64,000 bases of DNA from Streptomyces lydicus (GCF_004125265.1 NZ_RDTE01000003.1:1550001-1614000); one strand, 5' to 3'. Positions 42,781 through 51,223 are shown, counted from the first letter of the stretch. Made by a program: numbers and translations. The notes: a model not told the origin generated them from the sequence alone.

Positions 42781-44232
42781 TCAGTGGGCGGTCGCCGCCG
42801 CGGGCTCGCCGGCGGCGGCCACGACTGCGTCCCTGTCCGCGTCCGCCTCCGTGTCCCCCGGAGCCGCCCCCTCGGCCTCCCCGTCCGCGTCCGCCGTCTT
42901 CCTGCCGAAGTGGTTGAAGGCGAGGTTGAGGACGATGGCGACCACAGCGCCGGTGCTGATGCCGGAGTCCAGGACGACCAGCAGGTCCTTGGGGAGGCTG
43001 TGGTAGAAGTCCGGTGCGGCGATCGGGATCAGGCCGATGCCGACGGCCGCGGCGACGATCAGGGCGTTGTCGCCCTTCTCCATCGCGGCGGAGGCCAGGG
43101 TCTGGATACCGCTGGCGGCCACCGAGCCGAAGAGCACGATGCCGGCGCCGCCGAGGACCGGCAGCGGGACCAGCGAGATGACCGAGGCGGCCACCGGGCA
43201 CAGCCCCAGCACGATCAGGATCAGACCGCTGGTGGCCACGACGAAACGGCTGCGCACCTTGGTCATCGCGACCAGGCCGATGTTCTGCGCGAAGGCGCTG
43301 TTGGCGAAGCCGTTGAACAGCGGGCTGAGGGCCGTGCCGAGCGTGTCGGCGCGCAGTCCGCCCTCGATGGTGCGCTCGTCCGCCGGGCGGCCGACGATCC
43401 TGCCGAGGGCCAGCATGTCGGCCGTCGACTCGGTCATACAGACCAGCATCACGATGCACATGGAGACGATCGCCGCGACGTCGAACTGCGGGACGCCGAA
43501 GTGGAACGGCGTCGGGAAGCCGATCAGGGACGCCTGGGAGAGCGCGGAGAAGTGGGTGATGCCGACGGGTATCGCGATCAGGGTGCCGGCGATCAGGCCG
43601 AGCAGGATCGCGATCTGCTGGAGGAAGCCGCGCAGCACCCGGCGCAGCACCAGCACGATCACGAAGGTCAGCGCGGCCATGCCGATGTTCATCAGCGAAC
43701 CGTAGTCCGGGGCCCGGTCGTTGCCGCCCTGGGACCAGTTGAAGGCCACCGGCAGCAGCGAGACGCCGATCAGGGTGATGACGGTGCCGGTGACCACCGG
43801 CGGGAAGAACCGTACGAGCTTGGAGAAGTAGGGGGCGAGGAGGAATCCCAGCACACCTGCGACGATCACCGCGCCGAAGATGATCGGCAGTGCGTCGGCC
43901 GGGCTGTGCGCCTTGCCGATGGCCACCATCGGTGTGACGCCGGCGAACGAGACGCCGTTGACGAAGGGCAGCTTGGCGCCGACCTTCCAGAAGCCCAGCG
44001 TCTGCAGCAGCGTCGCGATGCCCGCGGTGAAGAGGCTGGCCCCCATCAGGAACGCGGTCTCGGTGGCGCTCAGCCCGCAGGCCGGCCCCACGATCATCGG
44101 CGGGGCCACCACTCCCGCGTACATCGCGGCCACATGCTGGAGGCCGCTGGTGAACATCTTCAAGGGCGGGAGGGTCCGGTCGACCGGATGCGTCCGGTCC
44201 CCCTCCGGCTTCTGCCCGGTCATTGCGGCCAC
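42781..44232 (-). CDS. NCS2-family xanthine/uric-acid permease
   Basis: A 483-aa nucleobase:cation symporter-2. Motifs are LQHVAAMYAGVVAPPMIVG (helix 1), GVSFAGVTPMVAIG, the NCS2 signature QNIGLVAMTKVRSRFVV with the conserved Gln, and FGSVAASGIQTLASA. It has fourteen predicted helices and an acidic Ala-rich cytoplasmic tail. It imports xanthine and/or urate. The GTG at 44232 is favoured by GAAGGAGG 7 nt upstream over the ATG at 44223. It lies 310 nt after the 8-oxoguanine deaminase gene on the same strand. The 44233-44542 gap contains no gene that I can support. Confidence 0.92.
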   Translation of the reverse strand: MAAMTGQKPEGDRTHPVDRTLPPLKMFTSGLQHVAAMYAGVVAPPMIVGPACGLSATETAFLMGASLFTAGIATLLQTLGFWKVGAKLPFVNGVSFAGVTPMVAIGKAHSPADALPIIFGAVIVAGVLGFLLAPYFSKLVRFFPPVVTGTVITLIGVSLLPVAFNWSQGGNDRAPDYGSLMNIGMAALTFVIVLVLRRVLRGFLQQIAILLGLIAGTLIAIPVGITHFSALSQASLIGFPTPFHFGVPQFDVAAIVSMCIVMLVCMTESTADMLALGRIVGRPADERTIEGGLRADTLGTALSPLFNGFANSAFAQNIGLVAMTKVRSRFVVATSGLILIVLGLCPVAASVISLVPLPVLGGAGIVLFGSVAASGIQTLASAAMEKGDNALIVAAAVGIGLIPIAAPDFYHSLPKDLLVVLDSGISTGAVVAIVLNLAFNHFGRKTADADGEAEGAAPGDTEADADRDAVVAAAGEPAAATAH

Positions 44233-44542
44233 TGCGGGCCTCCTTCGTTTTCTGCGTCGCCGGGGGCCGGCGAGGCGAGGCTGTCACGGAGGGCTTGCCA
44301 TGTGGTGCGTGGTGCCAGAAGTTGCCTGGTGAGCGATGCTGCGAGGCTCCGCGCTCGTGGCGCGCACGGACGGCGGCGGGGCCGGCCGGCCCGGGGGTGG
44401 GAGCCGACCGGCCCAGGGGCACGAGAAGATCCCGCACCCCCGGGTCCGGCGCTTGCGGACCCCGCTCGGATCCACAAGCCCGGCCGGGAGCCGTCCCTCC
44501 CGGCCGAGTTCCAGGTCGCGTCGGCCGCGGCCGCGCCGGGGC

Positions 44543-45943
44543 TCAGCCCTCGGCGGCGATCCGGGCCAGGCGCTGCGCCTCGGCCCGCGCGGTGCGGGCG
44601 ACGGCGTCCTCGTCGACGTTGCTGAGGTGGTTGTCCTCGACGACCGTCCGGCCGCCCACGAGGGAGAGGGTGACCGGTGCGGCCGGGCCGAAGACCAGGG
44701 CCGTGACCGGGTCGGCGATGGAGGAGTGGCCGAGGCCGTCGAGCTTCCACAGCACCAGGTCGGCGAGCTTGCCGGCCTCCAGCGAACCGATCTCGGCGCT
44801 CCGGCCGAGGACCTGCGCGCCGCCGTAGGTGCCCAGCCGCAGCGCCTTGCGGGCGTTCAGCGCGGCCTCCCGGTGGGCGCCGAGGCGGTTGATCAGCAGG
44901 GCGTTGCGCAGCTCGGTGTGGAGTTCGCCGGACTCGTTGGAGGCGGTGCCGTCGACGCCGAGGCCGACCGGGACGCCGGCCGCGAGCATGTCGGGGACCC
45001 GGGCGATCCCGGCCGCGAGGCGGGCGTTGGAGGAGGGGCAGTGCGCGACGCCGGTGCCGGTGCGGGCGAAGGCGGCGATGTCGGAGTCGTTCATGTGGAC
45101 GCAGTGCGCCATCCACACGTCGTCACCGAGCCAGCCGGTGGACTCGAAGTAGTCGGTGGGGCCCATGCCGAACAGCTCGTGGCAGAACTTCTCCTCCTCC
45201 ACGGTCTCCGAGCCGTGGGTGTGCATCCGTACGCCCTTGCGGCGGGCCAACTCGGCGCCCTGCCGCATGAGTTCGGTGGAGACGGAGAACGGCGAGCAGG
45301 GCGCGGCGGCGATCTGCACCATCGAGCCGAAGGAGGCGTCGTGGTGGGCGTCGATGGCCTCCTCGGTGGCAAGGAGGGCGCCCTCTGTGGTCTCGACGGC
45401 GAAGTCCGGGGGCAGCCCGCCGTCCTTCTCGCTGCGGTCCATGGAGCCGCGGGCCAGGGTGATCCGGGCACCGATCTCGGCGGCGGCCGCGAGCTCCGCG
45501 CCGACGAGGTCGCCGGAGCCGCGCGGGAAGACGTAGTGGTGGTCGGCGGCGGTGGTGACGCCGCCCTTGACCATCATGCCCAGTGAGCCCTGGGTGGCCG
45601 CGGCGAGCATCGGGGCGTCGATCCGGGCCCAGGTCGGGTAGAGCGCGACCAGCCAGTTGAACAGGTTGTGGTCGGTGGCCAGGCCCCGGGTGAGCCACTG
45701 GTAGAAGTGGTGGTGGGTGTTGATCAGGCCGGGGGTGACCAGGTGCCCGGTGCCGTCGATCCGGCGGACGACATGCGCCAGGCCCTCGGGCGCCTTGCCC
45801 GCGCCGACCGACTCGATGACGTTCCCGGCGACGACGACATGACCGGTGGCGTACTCGGTGTCGTGGGCGTCGACCGTCGCGATGGCGCAGTTCTCGATGA
45901 CGAGGCGCTCGATCGCGCCGTCCGTGGATGCCGAGGCAGCCAT
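44543..45943 (-). CDS. 8-oxoguanine deaminase (guanine-deaminase-like amidohydrolase)
   Basis: A 466-aa metal-dependent amidohydrolase. The first metal motif is LINTHHHFYQWLTRG (H77, H79). Further ligands are in RMHTHGSE and WMAHCVHM, and the final aspartate is in GLGVDGTASNES. The sequence pattern HNLFNWLVALYPTWARID with GVTTAADHHYVFP is that of 8-oxoguanine deaminases, which make uric acid from 8-oxoguanine; related atrazine/guanine deaminases are the alternative. Product uric acid would feed urate oxidase encoded just upstream. The ATG at 45943 has GGAG-like spacing (AGTAGGAGCACC). Confidence 0.88.
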   Translation of the reverse strand: MAASASTDGAIERLVIENCAIATVDAHDTEYATGHVVVAGNVIESVGAGKAPEGLAHVVRRIDGTGHLVTPGLINTHHHFYQWLTRGLATDHNLFNWLVALYPTWARIDAPMLAAATQGSLGMMVKGGVTTAADHHYVFPRGSGDLVGAELAAAAEIGARITLARGSMDRSEKDGGLPPDFAVETTEGALLATEEAIDAHHDASFGSMVQIAAAPCSPFSVSTELMRQGAELARRKGVRMHTHGSETVEEEKFCHELFGMGPTDYFESTGWLGDDVWMAHCVHMNDSDIAAFARTGTGVAHCPSSNARLAAGIARVPDMLAAGVPVGLGVDGTASNESGELHTELRNALLINRLGAHREAALNARKALRLGTYGGAQVLGRSAEIGSLEAGKLADLVLWKLDGLGHSSIADPVTALVFGPAAPVTLSLVGGRTVVEDNHLSNVDEDAVARTARAEAQRLARIAAEG

Positions 45944-45985
45944 GGTGCTCCTACTTTCAATTCCGGCGGTGGGCACGGCATGGCC

Positions 45986-46213
45986 CTACGGGATGTGAGT
46001 GCCGGAGCCGGGCGGGGCGGCCGACAGTGCCGCCGCCCGTGAGGTGCTCCGGGTGCCGAGGTGAGGGAAGAACAGGTTGCGCGGCACCGCGACCAGGGCG
46101 CCGGCGCCGGCCGGGCAGCCGCCGAGGGCGGGGCGAGCAGGGTGGCGAGCCTGGCGATGCGTCTCGTCCACCGGGTGGACCGGTGGCGTGGGGTGGTGCG
46201 TGTGCTGTGCCAT
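45986..46213 (-). CDS. Possible small protein between uricase and deaminase genes
   Basis: A 75-aa frame starts at an ATG preceded by GAGGGGAACGAGCC. It is rich in His, Pro and Ala (MAQHTHHPTPPVHPVDETHR) with no recognisable fold. It begins just beyond the uricase terminator and ends 42 nt before the deaminase start. The ribosome-binding site is the only support. It may be spurious, in which case the 355-nt gap is simply the deaminase leader. Confidence 0.3.
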   Translation of the reverse strand: MAQHTHHPTPPVHPVDETHRQARHPARPALGGCPAGAGALVAVPRNLFFPHLGTRSTSRAAALSAAPPGSGTHIP

Positions 46214-46234
46214 GGCTCGTTCCCCTCGGTCTCC

Positions 46235-46272
46235 GTGTGCCCCTCCCCGCCGCGGGGTGGGGAGGGGCACAC
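46235..46272 (-). terminator. Terminator after the urate-oxidase operon
   Basis: GTGTGCCCCTCCCC (46235-46248) pairs perfectly with GGGGAGGGGCACAC (46259-46272), 10-nt loop, 25 nt after the uricase stop codon. Confidence 0.85.
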
Positions 46273-46297
46273 GGGGCACGGCGTTGCGTCGAAGCCG

Positions 46298-47245
46298 CTA
46301 GAGGTTCGTCAGATCCACCGGGATCCCGGGCTCGACGCCGTCGCGCAGGACAGTGGCTTCGATCAGGCCGTACGGGCGGTCGGCCGCGTAGTAGACCTCA
46401 TTGTCGTTCTTGAGCCCGAACGGCTCCAGGTCCGCCAGGAAGTGGTGCTTGTTCGGGAGCGAGAAACGGATCTCGTCGATCTCGGAGCGGTTGTTGATCA
46501 CGCGCGACCCCATTTGGTACAGGGTCTGCTGGAGCGAGAGGCTGTAGGTCTCCGCGAACGCCTGCAGGATGTGCTTCTTGACCTGCTCGTACGACCGCTC
46601 CCAGTTCGGCATCCGCTGCTCGTCGTCGGTCCAGTTGAACCGCCAGCGGCCGGACACCTCGGTGGCCAGGATGCGGTCGTAGGCCTCCTTCAGGGTCGTG
46701 TACTTGTCCTTGATGTAGCCCCAGAACTCCGAGTTGGTGGAGTTCATCACCACGAGGTCCTTGAGGCCGGAGATGACCTGCCACCGCTCACCGTCGTAGG
46801 TGATCTCGGTCAGGCGGGTCTCCTGGCCCTTGCGGACGAAGGAGTGCTGGACCTCGTCGGCGCCGATGAAGCGGGAGTTGGCGTCGGAAGGGGCGATCCG
46901 CTCCCAGGCGTACTCCTCGATCCGGATGCGGGCCCGGTGGATCGGCTCCTGGCTGGTGACGAAGTGCCGGGCCAGGTGGATGCCGAACTGCTCGGCCGAC
47001 TCGATCCCGTGCTCCTTGGCGAAGGCGTACACGGTGTTCTTGGTCGTGTCGGTGGGCAGGCAGTGGGCGTTGGAGCCGGAGAGGTGGACCTCTTCCAGGT
47101 CGCCGGAGAGCGAGACCGAGACGTTCAGGTCCTTGATGTGGTGCCTGTCGCCGTCGCGGGTGATCTTGACGACGCGGTTCTCCGCTTTGCCGTACTGGTT
47201 CTGGCCGAGAATCACCGGGCGGGCCGGGCGGGATTGGGCAGTCAT
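46298..47245 (-). CDS. uox: Urate oxidase (factor-independent uricase)
   Basis: A 315-aa T-fold enzyme oxidising urate with O2 to 5-hydroxyisourate and H2O2. The start LGQNQYGKAENRVVKITRDG contains the catalytic lysine of the K-T-H triad. THR follows in DTTKNTVYAFAKEHG, the histidine lies in the second half (NKHHFLADL), and HSFVRKGQE, GLKDLVVMNSTNSEFWGYI and SLQQTLYQMG are family signatures. It is third in a tight operon with OHCU decarboxylase and HIU hydrolase, 7 nt after the latter. The catalase encoded at 51224 would remove the peroxide. Confidence 0.97.
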   Translation of the reverse strand: MTAQSRPARPVILGQNQYGKAENRVVKITRDGDRHHIKDLNVSVSLSGDLEEVHLSGSNAHCLPTDTTKNTVYAFAKEHGIESAEQFGIHLARHFVTSQEPIHRARIRIEEYAWERIAPSDANSRFIGADEVQHSFVRKGQETRLTEITYDGERWQVISGLKDLVVMNSTNSEFWGYIKDKYTTLKEAYDRILATEVSGRWRFNWTDDEQRMPNWERSYEQVKKHILQAFAETYSLSLQQTLYQMGSRVINNRSEIDEIRFSLPNKHHFLADLEPFGLKNDNEVYYAADRPYGLIEATVLRDGVEPGIPVDLTNL

Positions 47246-47252
47246 GTCGGTG

Positions 47253-47678
47253 CTAGCTCCCTCGGTATACGGAGTAGCCGAACGGGTTGAGCAGCAGCGG
47301 TACGTGATAGTGCTCGCCCGGCGTGACGGCAAAGGTGATCGCCACCTCCGGGAAGAACGCTCCGCTGTCCCTTACGCGGGGGGCGTCCTGCTGTTCCTCG
47401 GCTTGCTGGGTTGCCTTGTGGTGTGCGCGGTGCTGGGGCGAAACGAAGTACTCCTCGACGGCGAAGTCGAGGCGCACATGGGTGGTGCCTTCCGGCAGGG
47501 CCGGCAGGTCCTTGCAGCGTCCGTCCGCATCGGTCGTGGACGCGCCGTGGGCGGTCCAGGCTCCCTCCCGGCCGGAGCGCACCGCGAGCGTGAGGGCGAC
47601 GCCCTCCGCGGGGCGGCCCACGCTGGTGTCCAGGATGTGCGTGGACACCGACGTCGGCGTGGCCGTCTCGCTGCTCAT
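47253..47678 (-). CDS. pucM: 5-hydroxyisourate hydrolase (transthyretin-like)
   Basis: A 141-aa transthyretin-related enzyme that hydrolyses 5-hydroxyisourate to OHCU. The N-terminal STHILDTSVGRPAEGV, the central ALPEGTTHVRLDFAVEEYF and the invariant C-terminal YRGS tail with the catalytic His/Arg set (including HYHVPLLLNPFGYSVYRGS) are all present. A Gln/Glu/His-rich insertion (HRAHHKATQQAEEQQDAPRV) sits in a surface loop and is longer than in most homologues. Its ATG overlaps the OHCU decarboxylase stop codon by 4 nt. Confidence 0.95.
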   Translation of the reverse strand: MSSETATPTSVSTHILDTSVGRPAEGVALTLAVRSGREGAWTAHGASTTDADGRCKDLPALPEGTTHVRLDFAVEEYFVSPQHRAHHKATQQAEEQQDAPRVRDSGAFFPEVAITFAVTPGEHYHVPLLLNPFGYSVYRGS

Positions 47679-48226
47679 GCTGCGTCTCCCTCTGCGTGCT
47701 CGGCGATACGGGTCAGGCGGATGCGGTTGATCTTGCCGAGTTCCGCACGAACGATCTCTCGTTCCTGTTCCGGCGTGTTGCCGATGCGGTCGCGGACGGC
47801 GTCGCGCATCTGCTCTCCGGTCCGGCCGGAGGCGCAGATCAGGAAGACATGCCCGAACTTCTCCTGGTAGGCCAGGTTGAGTTCGAGCATCTCGGCCTTG
47901 AGCTCTTCGGAGGCGCCGGCCATCCCGCTCTGCTCGCGGCGCGACGTGGGGTCGCCCGGCTTCGGCCGGCCTATCGGCGGGTGCCCGGCCATCGCCTCGG
48001 CCAGGTCCTCGGCGGTCAGCTCCGCCATGGCGGCGTCGCTCGCGGCGAACAGGGCATCGCCCGTGGCGTAGGGACGCTGCGCGAGAACCTTGCTGCCCCA
48101 AGCCCGGCTGGCACACACCTCGTGCAGTGCGGCCAGGGCCGCACCGTCATCAACGGTGTTGAACCGGGTGAGTTCCGGCATGGGCTCGGGGGTGTCCCCC
48201 GTCGAGCGTGGTGAACGCGTAGACAC
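47675..48226 (-). CDS. pucL: OHCU decarboxylase
   Basis: A 183-aa all-helical enzyme converting 2-oxo-4-hydroxy-4-carboxy-5-ureidoimidazoline to S-allantoin. The catalytic histidine is H82 in AMAGHPPIGRP and the conserved glutamate E98 in SRREQSGM. LNLAYQEKFGHVFLICASGR and AELGKINRIRLTRI are signature segments. It is the first gene of the operon, with a GTG at 48226 that has GGAGG 7 nt upstream. A perfect TCAACA-N3-TGTTGA palindrome lies 74 bp upstream. In Bacillus pucL is a fusion with uricase; here the functions are separate genes. Confidence 0.94.
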   Translation of the reverse strand: MSTRSPRSTGDTPEPMPELTRFNTVDDGAALAALHEVCASRAWGSKVLAQRPYATGDALFAASDAAMAELTAEDLAEAMAGHPPIGRPKPGDPTSRREQSGMAGASEELKAEMLELNLAYQEKFGHVFLICASGRTGEQMRDAVRDRIGNTPEQEREIVRAELGKINRIRLTRIAEHAEGDAA

Positions 48227-48299
48227 GGGAAGCCTCCGTGGCCTGGTGCTGGACAGCGCTGCTTGGCTGGAAACAGCTAAGACCCCTGACCACTACACG

Positions 48300-48314
48300 T
48301 CAACACTTTGTTGA
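48300..48314. promoter_or_regulatory. TCAACA-N3-TGTTGA palindrome before the urate operon
   Basis: TCAACA-CTT-TGTTGA, a perfect 6+3+6 palindrome about 75 bp upstream of the OHCU decarboxylase start and downstream of the HTH gene at 48399. It is identical in half-sites and spacing to those at 34504 and 51137. Confidence 0.7.
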
Positions 48315-48398
48315 AAACTCGGCCACCCACATGCCGCCATCCGGCGAATTCCGGACGACGGCTCCGGCGGTCCGAGCGGGTCTCGGCCCGCTTCGCCC

Positions 48399-48779
48399 TC
48401 AGTCGGCACCCTTCGCTGCATTGTCCCTGTTCAAGTAGTTGTAAACGGTGAAGCGGGAGACGCCGAGGGCGCTGGCGACGGTCTCCACCCCGTGACGGAC
48501 CGAGAAGGCCCCGCGGGACTCGAGCACCCGCACCACCGACTGCTTGGTCTTACGGTCCAGCTCCGCGAGCGGCATACCGTGCCGGCGCTGGAGCTCGGCG
48601 AGGATGTGGTCGAGCGAGTCCGACAGATGCGGGAGCCGTACGGCCACCCGCTCCCGCCCCTCCCAGGCCAGCACGACATCGTCGCCCTGCGCCTGGTCCG
48701 GCGCGAGCAGCTGTCCGCCCATCGCGTCGACCAGCGGCTTGACCGCCTGGACGAACGGGTGGTCGGCGGGCTCCGTCAC
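48399..48779 (-). CDS. Helix-turn-helix regulator (DauR/YheO-like HTH)
   Basis: A 126-aa protein with a short alpha/beta N-terminal part (VLAWEGRERVAVRLPHLSDS) and a C-terminal helix-turn-helix: GAFSVRHGVETVASALGVSR then FTVYNYLNRDN. This C-terminal HTH with the VSRFTVYNYL recognition helix is as in DauR/YheO-type regulators, although the PAS-like sensor domain of those proteins is missing. It sits directly upstream of the urate operon in the same direction, so it is a candidate for binding the palindrome at 48300. Its stop overlaps nothing; the next gene starts 173 nt on. Confidence 0.8.
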   Translation of the reverse strand: MTEPADHPFVQAVKPLVDAMGGQLLAPDQAQGDDVVLAWEGRERVAVRLPHLSDSLDHILAELQRRHGMPLAELDRKTKQSVVRVLESRGAFSVRHGVETVASALGVSRFTVYNYLNRDNAAKGAD

Positions 48780-49033
48780 GTCGCCTCCCCGGCACCCTGG
48801 ATCACATTGACCTGCAGGGAGACCCGGGTGGCGCCCGCCTGCAGCGACTCCCGCAGCAGGGCGGCCACGGCGCCGAGCACCTGCTCGGCGTCGCCTTCCG
48901 CCGTATTGCCGAAGGGGCCGACGTCGACGGCATCCAGCTCGGCCCCCGTGACCACGTCCCGCGCCACCACCGCATGCGCCGGCGCCTCGTCCAGGTCGAA
49001 CGGTTCCGTCGTGAACTCCACTCTCAATCGCAC
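48776..49033 (-). CDS. MTH1187/YkoF-like thiamine-binding-family protein
   Basis: A small ferredoxin-like-fold protein of about 85 aa. The family features are VEFTTEPFDLDEAPAHAVVA at the start, DVGPFGNTAEGD centrally and GATRVSLQVNV at the end. Relatives bind thiamine or other small molecules, and some are encoded with HMP or purine-related genes. The start is uncertain: a GTG at 49033 or a TTG at 49042. Its end overlaps the HTH gene start by 4 nt (ATGA-type), so the two are coupled, and it could be a sensor partner. That is inference. Confidence 0.75.
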   Translation of the reverse strand: MRLRVEFTTEPFDLDEAPAHAVVARDVVTGAELDAVDVGPFGNTAEGDAEQVLGAVAALLRESLQAGATRVSLQVNVIQGAGEAT

Positions 49034-49139
49034 GCCGCTCAACCTACGCGCGGGAGCGCCCGGCCACCAGAAATTGCCCAGGAGGCCCCTTGACAGCCCG
49101 GGAACCCGGCAGGCAGCCTTCCAGTAAGCAGAAAAACAG

Positions 49140-49154
49140 TTCCACTATCCGGAA
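49140..49154. promoter_or_regulatory. TTCC-N7-GGAA palindrome before hyi
   Basis: TTCCACTATCCGGAA lies 16 bp before the hydroxypyruvate isomerase start and overlaps its ribosome-binding site region (GGAAGGAGG). It belongs to the motif family at 36963 and 39991, consistent with direct repression by an IclR-type protein. Confidence 0.6.
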
Positions 49155-49170
49155 GGAGGCGCCGGGCCTG

Positions 49171-50013
49171 ATGGGTTTCACGGACACGCGCTTCAACGTC
49201 AATCTGTCGATCCTGTTCACCGAGCTTCCGCTGCTGGAGCGGCCGGCGGCCGCGCGGGCGGCGGGCTTCACGGCGGTGGAGCTGTGGTGGCCGTGGGTCG
49301 ACGCCCCGGTGCCGGAGCAGGCGGAACTGGCGGCGCTGCGCACCGCACTGACCGATGCCGGGACGCGGCTGGTGGGGCTGAACTTCTACGCCGGGCAGCT
49401 GCCGGGCCCGGACCGCGGAGCCCTGTCGGTCCCGGGCGAGGAGTCGGAGAAGTTCCGGGCGAATGTGCCGGTGGCGGTGGAGTTCGGCCGCTCCCTGGGC
49501 TGCACGTCCTTCAACGCCCTCTACGGCAACCGGGTGGCGGGGGTGCCGGCCGCCGAGCAGGACGCGCTGGCGCTGGAGAACCTGGCGTTCGCCGCGCGGG
49601 CGGTCGCGGAGGTGGGCGGGACGGTGCTGATCGAGGCCCTGAACGCGCCGGAGTCGCCGCACTGCCCGATCGTCAGCGCGCCGAAGGCCATCGAGGTGGT
49701 GGACGCGGTGAACGCGGCCACCGGCCTGGACAACACCCGCTTCCTGATGGACCTCTACCACCTGTCGATGAACGGCGAGGACCTGGACGAGGTCATCGAC
49801 CGCTACACGCCCAAGACGGCGCATGTGCAGATCGCCGACAACCCCGGCCGCGGCGCCCCCGGCACCGGTTCGCTGGACCTCGCCGCCCTGCTGGCCCGGC
49901 TGACGAAGGCCGGTTACGACGGCTGGACCGGCCTGGAGTACAAGCCCGGCGACGGAACCGGCGCGGGCGCCTTCGCCTGGCTCCCCGCCCCGCTGCGCGC
50001 GGCCCGCTCCTGA
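49171..50013 (+). CDS. hyi: Hydroxypyruvate isomerase family protein
   Basis: A 280-aa TIM-barrel sugar isomerase interconverting hydroxypyruvate and tartronate semialdehyde. Motifs are FNVNLSILFTELPLLERPAA at the start, AVELWWPW, GGTVLIEALNAPESPHCPI with the metal glutamate, FLMDLYHLSMNGEDL with the metal Asp/His, and VQIADNPGRGAPGTGSLD. The ATG at 49171 is preceded by GGAAGGAGG. It is followed 40 nt later by the tartronate semialdehyde reductase gene. Together they belong to glyoxylate-to-glycerate conversion, but the carboligase that makes tartronate semialdehyde is not encoded nearby. Confidence 0.93.
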   Translation: MGFTDTRFNVNLSILFTELPLLERPAAARAAGFTAVELWWPWVDAPVPEQAELAALRTALTDAGTRLVGLNFYAGQLPGPDRGALSVPGEESEKFRANVPVAVEFGRSLGCTSFNALYGNRVAGVPAAEQDALALENLAFAARAVAEVGGTVLIEALNAPESPHCPIVSAPKAIEVVDAVNAATGLDNTRFLMDLYHLSMNGEDLDEVIDRYTPKTAHVQIADNPGRGAPGTGSLDLAALLARLTKAGYDGWTGLEYKPGDGTGAGAFAWLPAPLRAARS

Positions 50014-50053
50014 CGTCATCCAGCACCGTGAGAACCGTGAAAGAGGCATCCCG

Positions 50054-50950
50054 ATGAGCAACCTGCCCAAGATCGCGTGGATCGGTCTCGGCATCATGGG
50101 CTCCCCCATGGCCGAAAACCTGATCAAGGCCGGCTACCAGGTCACCGGCTACACCCTCGAAGCCGACAAACTGAAGCGCCTCGCGGCGGCCGGCGGTACC
50201 GCTGCCGCCTCCCTGGCCGAAGCCGTCACCGGTGCCGACGTCATCATCACCATGGTCCCGGCCTCGCCCCAGGTCGAAGCCATCGCCTACGGCCCCGACG
50301 GCATCCTGGAGAACGCCCCGCGCGGTGCCCTGCTGATCGACATGTCCTCGATCACCCCGCAGACCTCCATCGACCTGGCCCACGCCGCGGCCGACAAGGG
50401 CATCCGCGTGCTGGACGCCCCCGTCTCCGGCGGCGAAGCCGGCGCCGTCGAAGCCGTCCTGTCCATCATGGCCGGCGGCGACCGGGCCGACTTCGACGCC
50501 GCCCGCCCCCTGCTGGAAGCCCTCGGCAAGACCATCGTCCACTGCGGGCCGCACGGCGCCGGCCAGACCGTCAAGGCCGCCAACCAGCTGATCGTCGCCA
50601 TCAACATCCAGGCCTGCGCCGAAGCCGTCGTCTTCCTGGAGAAGTCCGGCGTCGACCTCACCGCGGCCCTCGACGTCCTGGGCGGCGGCCTGGCCGGCTC
50701 CACCGTCCTGGCCCGCAAGAAGGACAACTTCAAGAACCGCGACTTTCCCCCCGGCTTCCGCATCGACCTCCACCACAAGGACATGGGCATCGTCACCGAC
50801 GCCGCCCGCACCGTCGGCGCCGCCCTGCCGGTCGGCACCCTCGTCGCCTCTCTCGTCGCCTCGCTGCGCGCCCAGGGCGACGGCGGTCTCGACCACTCCG
50901 CCCTCCTCCGCGGCGTCGAACGCCTCTCCGGGCACTCCACCGCGGACTGA
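50054..50950 (+). CDS. glxR: 2-hydroxy-3-oxopropionate (tartronate semialdehyde) reductase
   Basis: A 298-aa beta-hydroxyacid dehydrogenase reducing tartronate semialdehyde to glycerate with NAD(P)H. It has the Rossmann loop IAWIGLGIMGSPMAENLIKA, the substrate motif DAPVSGGEAGAVEAVLSIMA and the catalytic lysine in GAGQTVKAANQLIVA. FPPGFRIDLHHKDMGIV is the usual C-terminal substrate segment. It is the second gene of the hyi operon with a weak AAAGAGGC ribosome-binding site at 50040. It completes glyoxylate assimilation if a carboligase exists elsewhere. Confidence 0.94.
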   Translation: MSNLPKIAWIGLGIMGSPMAENLIKAGYQVTGYTLEADKLKRLAAAGGTAAASLAEAVTGADVIITMVPASPQVEAIAYGPDGILENAPRGALLIDMSSITPQTSIDLAHAAADKGIRVLDAPVSGGEAGAVEAVLSIMAGGDRADFDAARPLLEALGKTIVHCGPHGAGQTVKAANQLIVAINIQACAEAVVFLEKSGVDLTAALDVLGGGLAGSTVLARKKDNFKNRDFPPGFRIDLHHKDMGIVTDAARTVGAALPVGTLVASLVASLRAQGDGGLDHSALLRGVERLSGHSTAD

Positions 50951-51049
50951 GCGCGGGGCGGCCCGGACGCCGCCCCCGTGCACGAGTGCGCCCAGGGGAC
51001 CTTGACCAGGCCTCCTCCTCCGGGACCTTCGACAGGTCCCCTCCGACTT

Positions 51050-51107
51050 CCGGGCGGCGGCCGCGCCGACACTTGTCCTGTCGCGCCCAGGCGTGGCCGC
51101 CGCCCGG
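51050..51107 (+). terminator. Long-loop hairpin after glxR
   Basis: CCGGGCGGCGGCC (51050-51062) pairs perfectly with GGCCGCCGCCCGG (51095-51107) across a 32-nt loop. It probably separates the hyi-glxR unit from the catalase promoter. Confidence 0.55.
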
Positions 51108-51136
51108 AACACCCCCGGACGCCCCTCAGCTTTGTT

Positions 51137-51151
51137 TCAACAAACTGTTGA
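51137..51151. promoter_or_regulatory. TCAACA-N3-TGTTGA palindrome before the catalase gene
   Basis: TCAACA-AAC-TGTTGA, a perfect 6+3+6 palindrome 73 bp upstream of the catalase start. It matches the elements at 34504 and 48300, tying the catalase to the urate-degradation regulon rather than only to a peroxide response. Confidence 0.7.
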
Positions 51152-51223
51152 CGTTAGGTCGTAGCGCTTCTTACGCTCCGACACGCGGAAGCCAACTTCC
51201 GCGCTCTCGTACGGAAGGTCACC

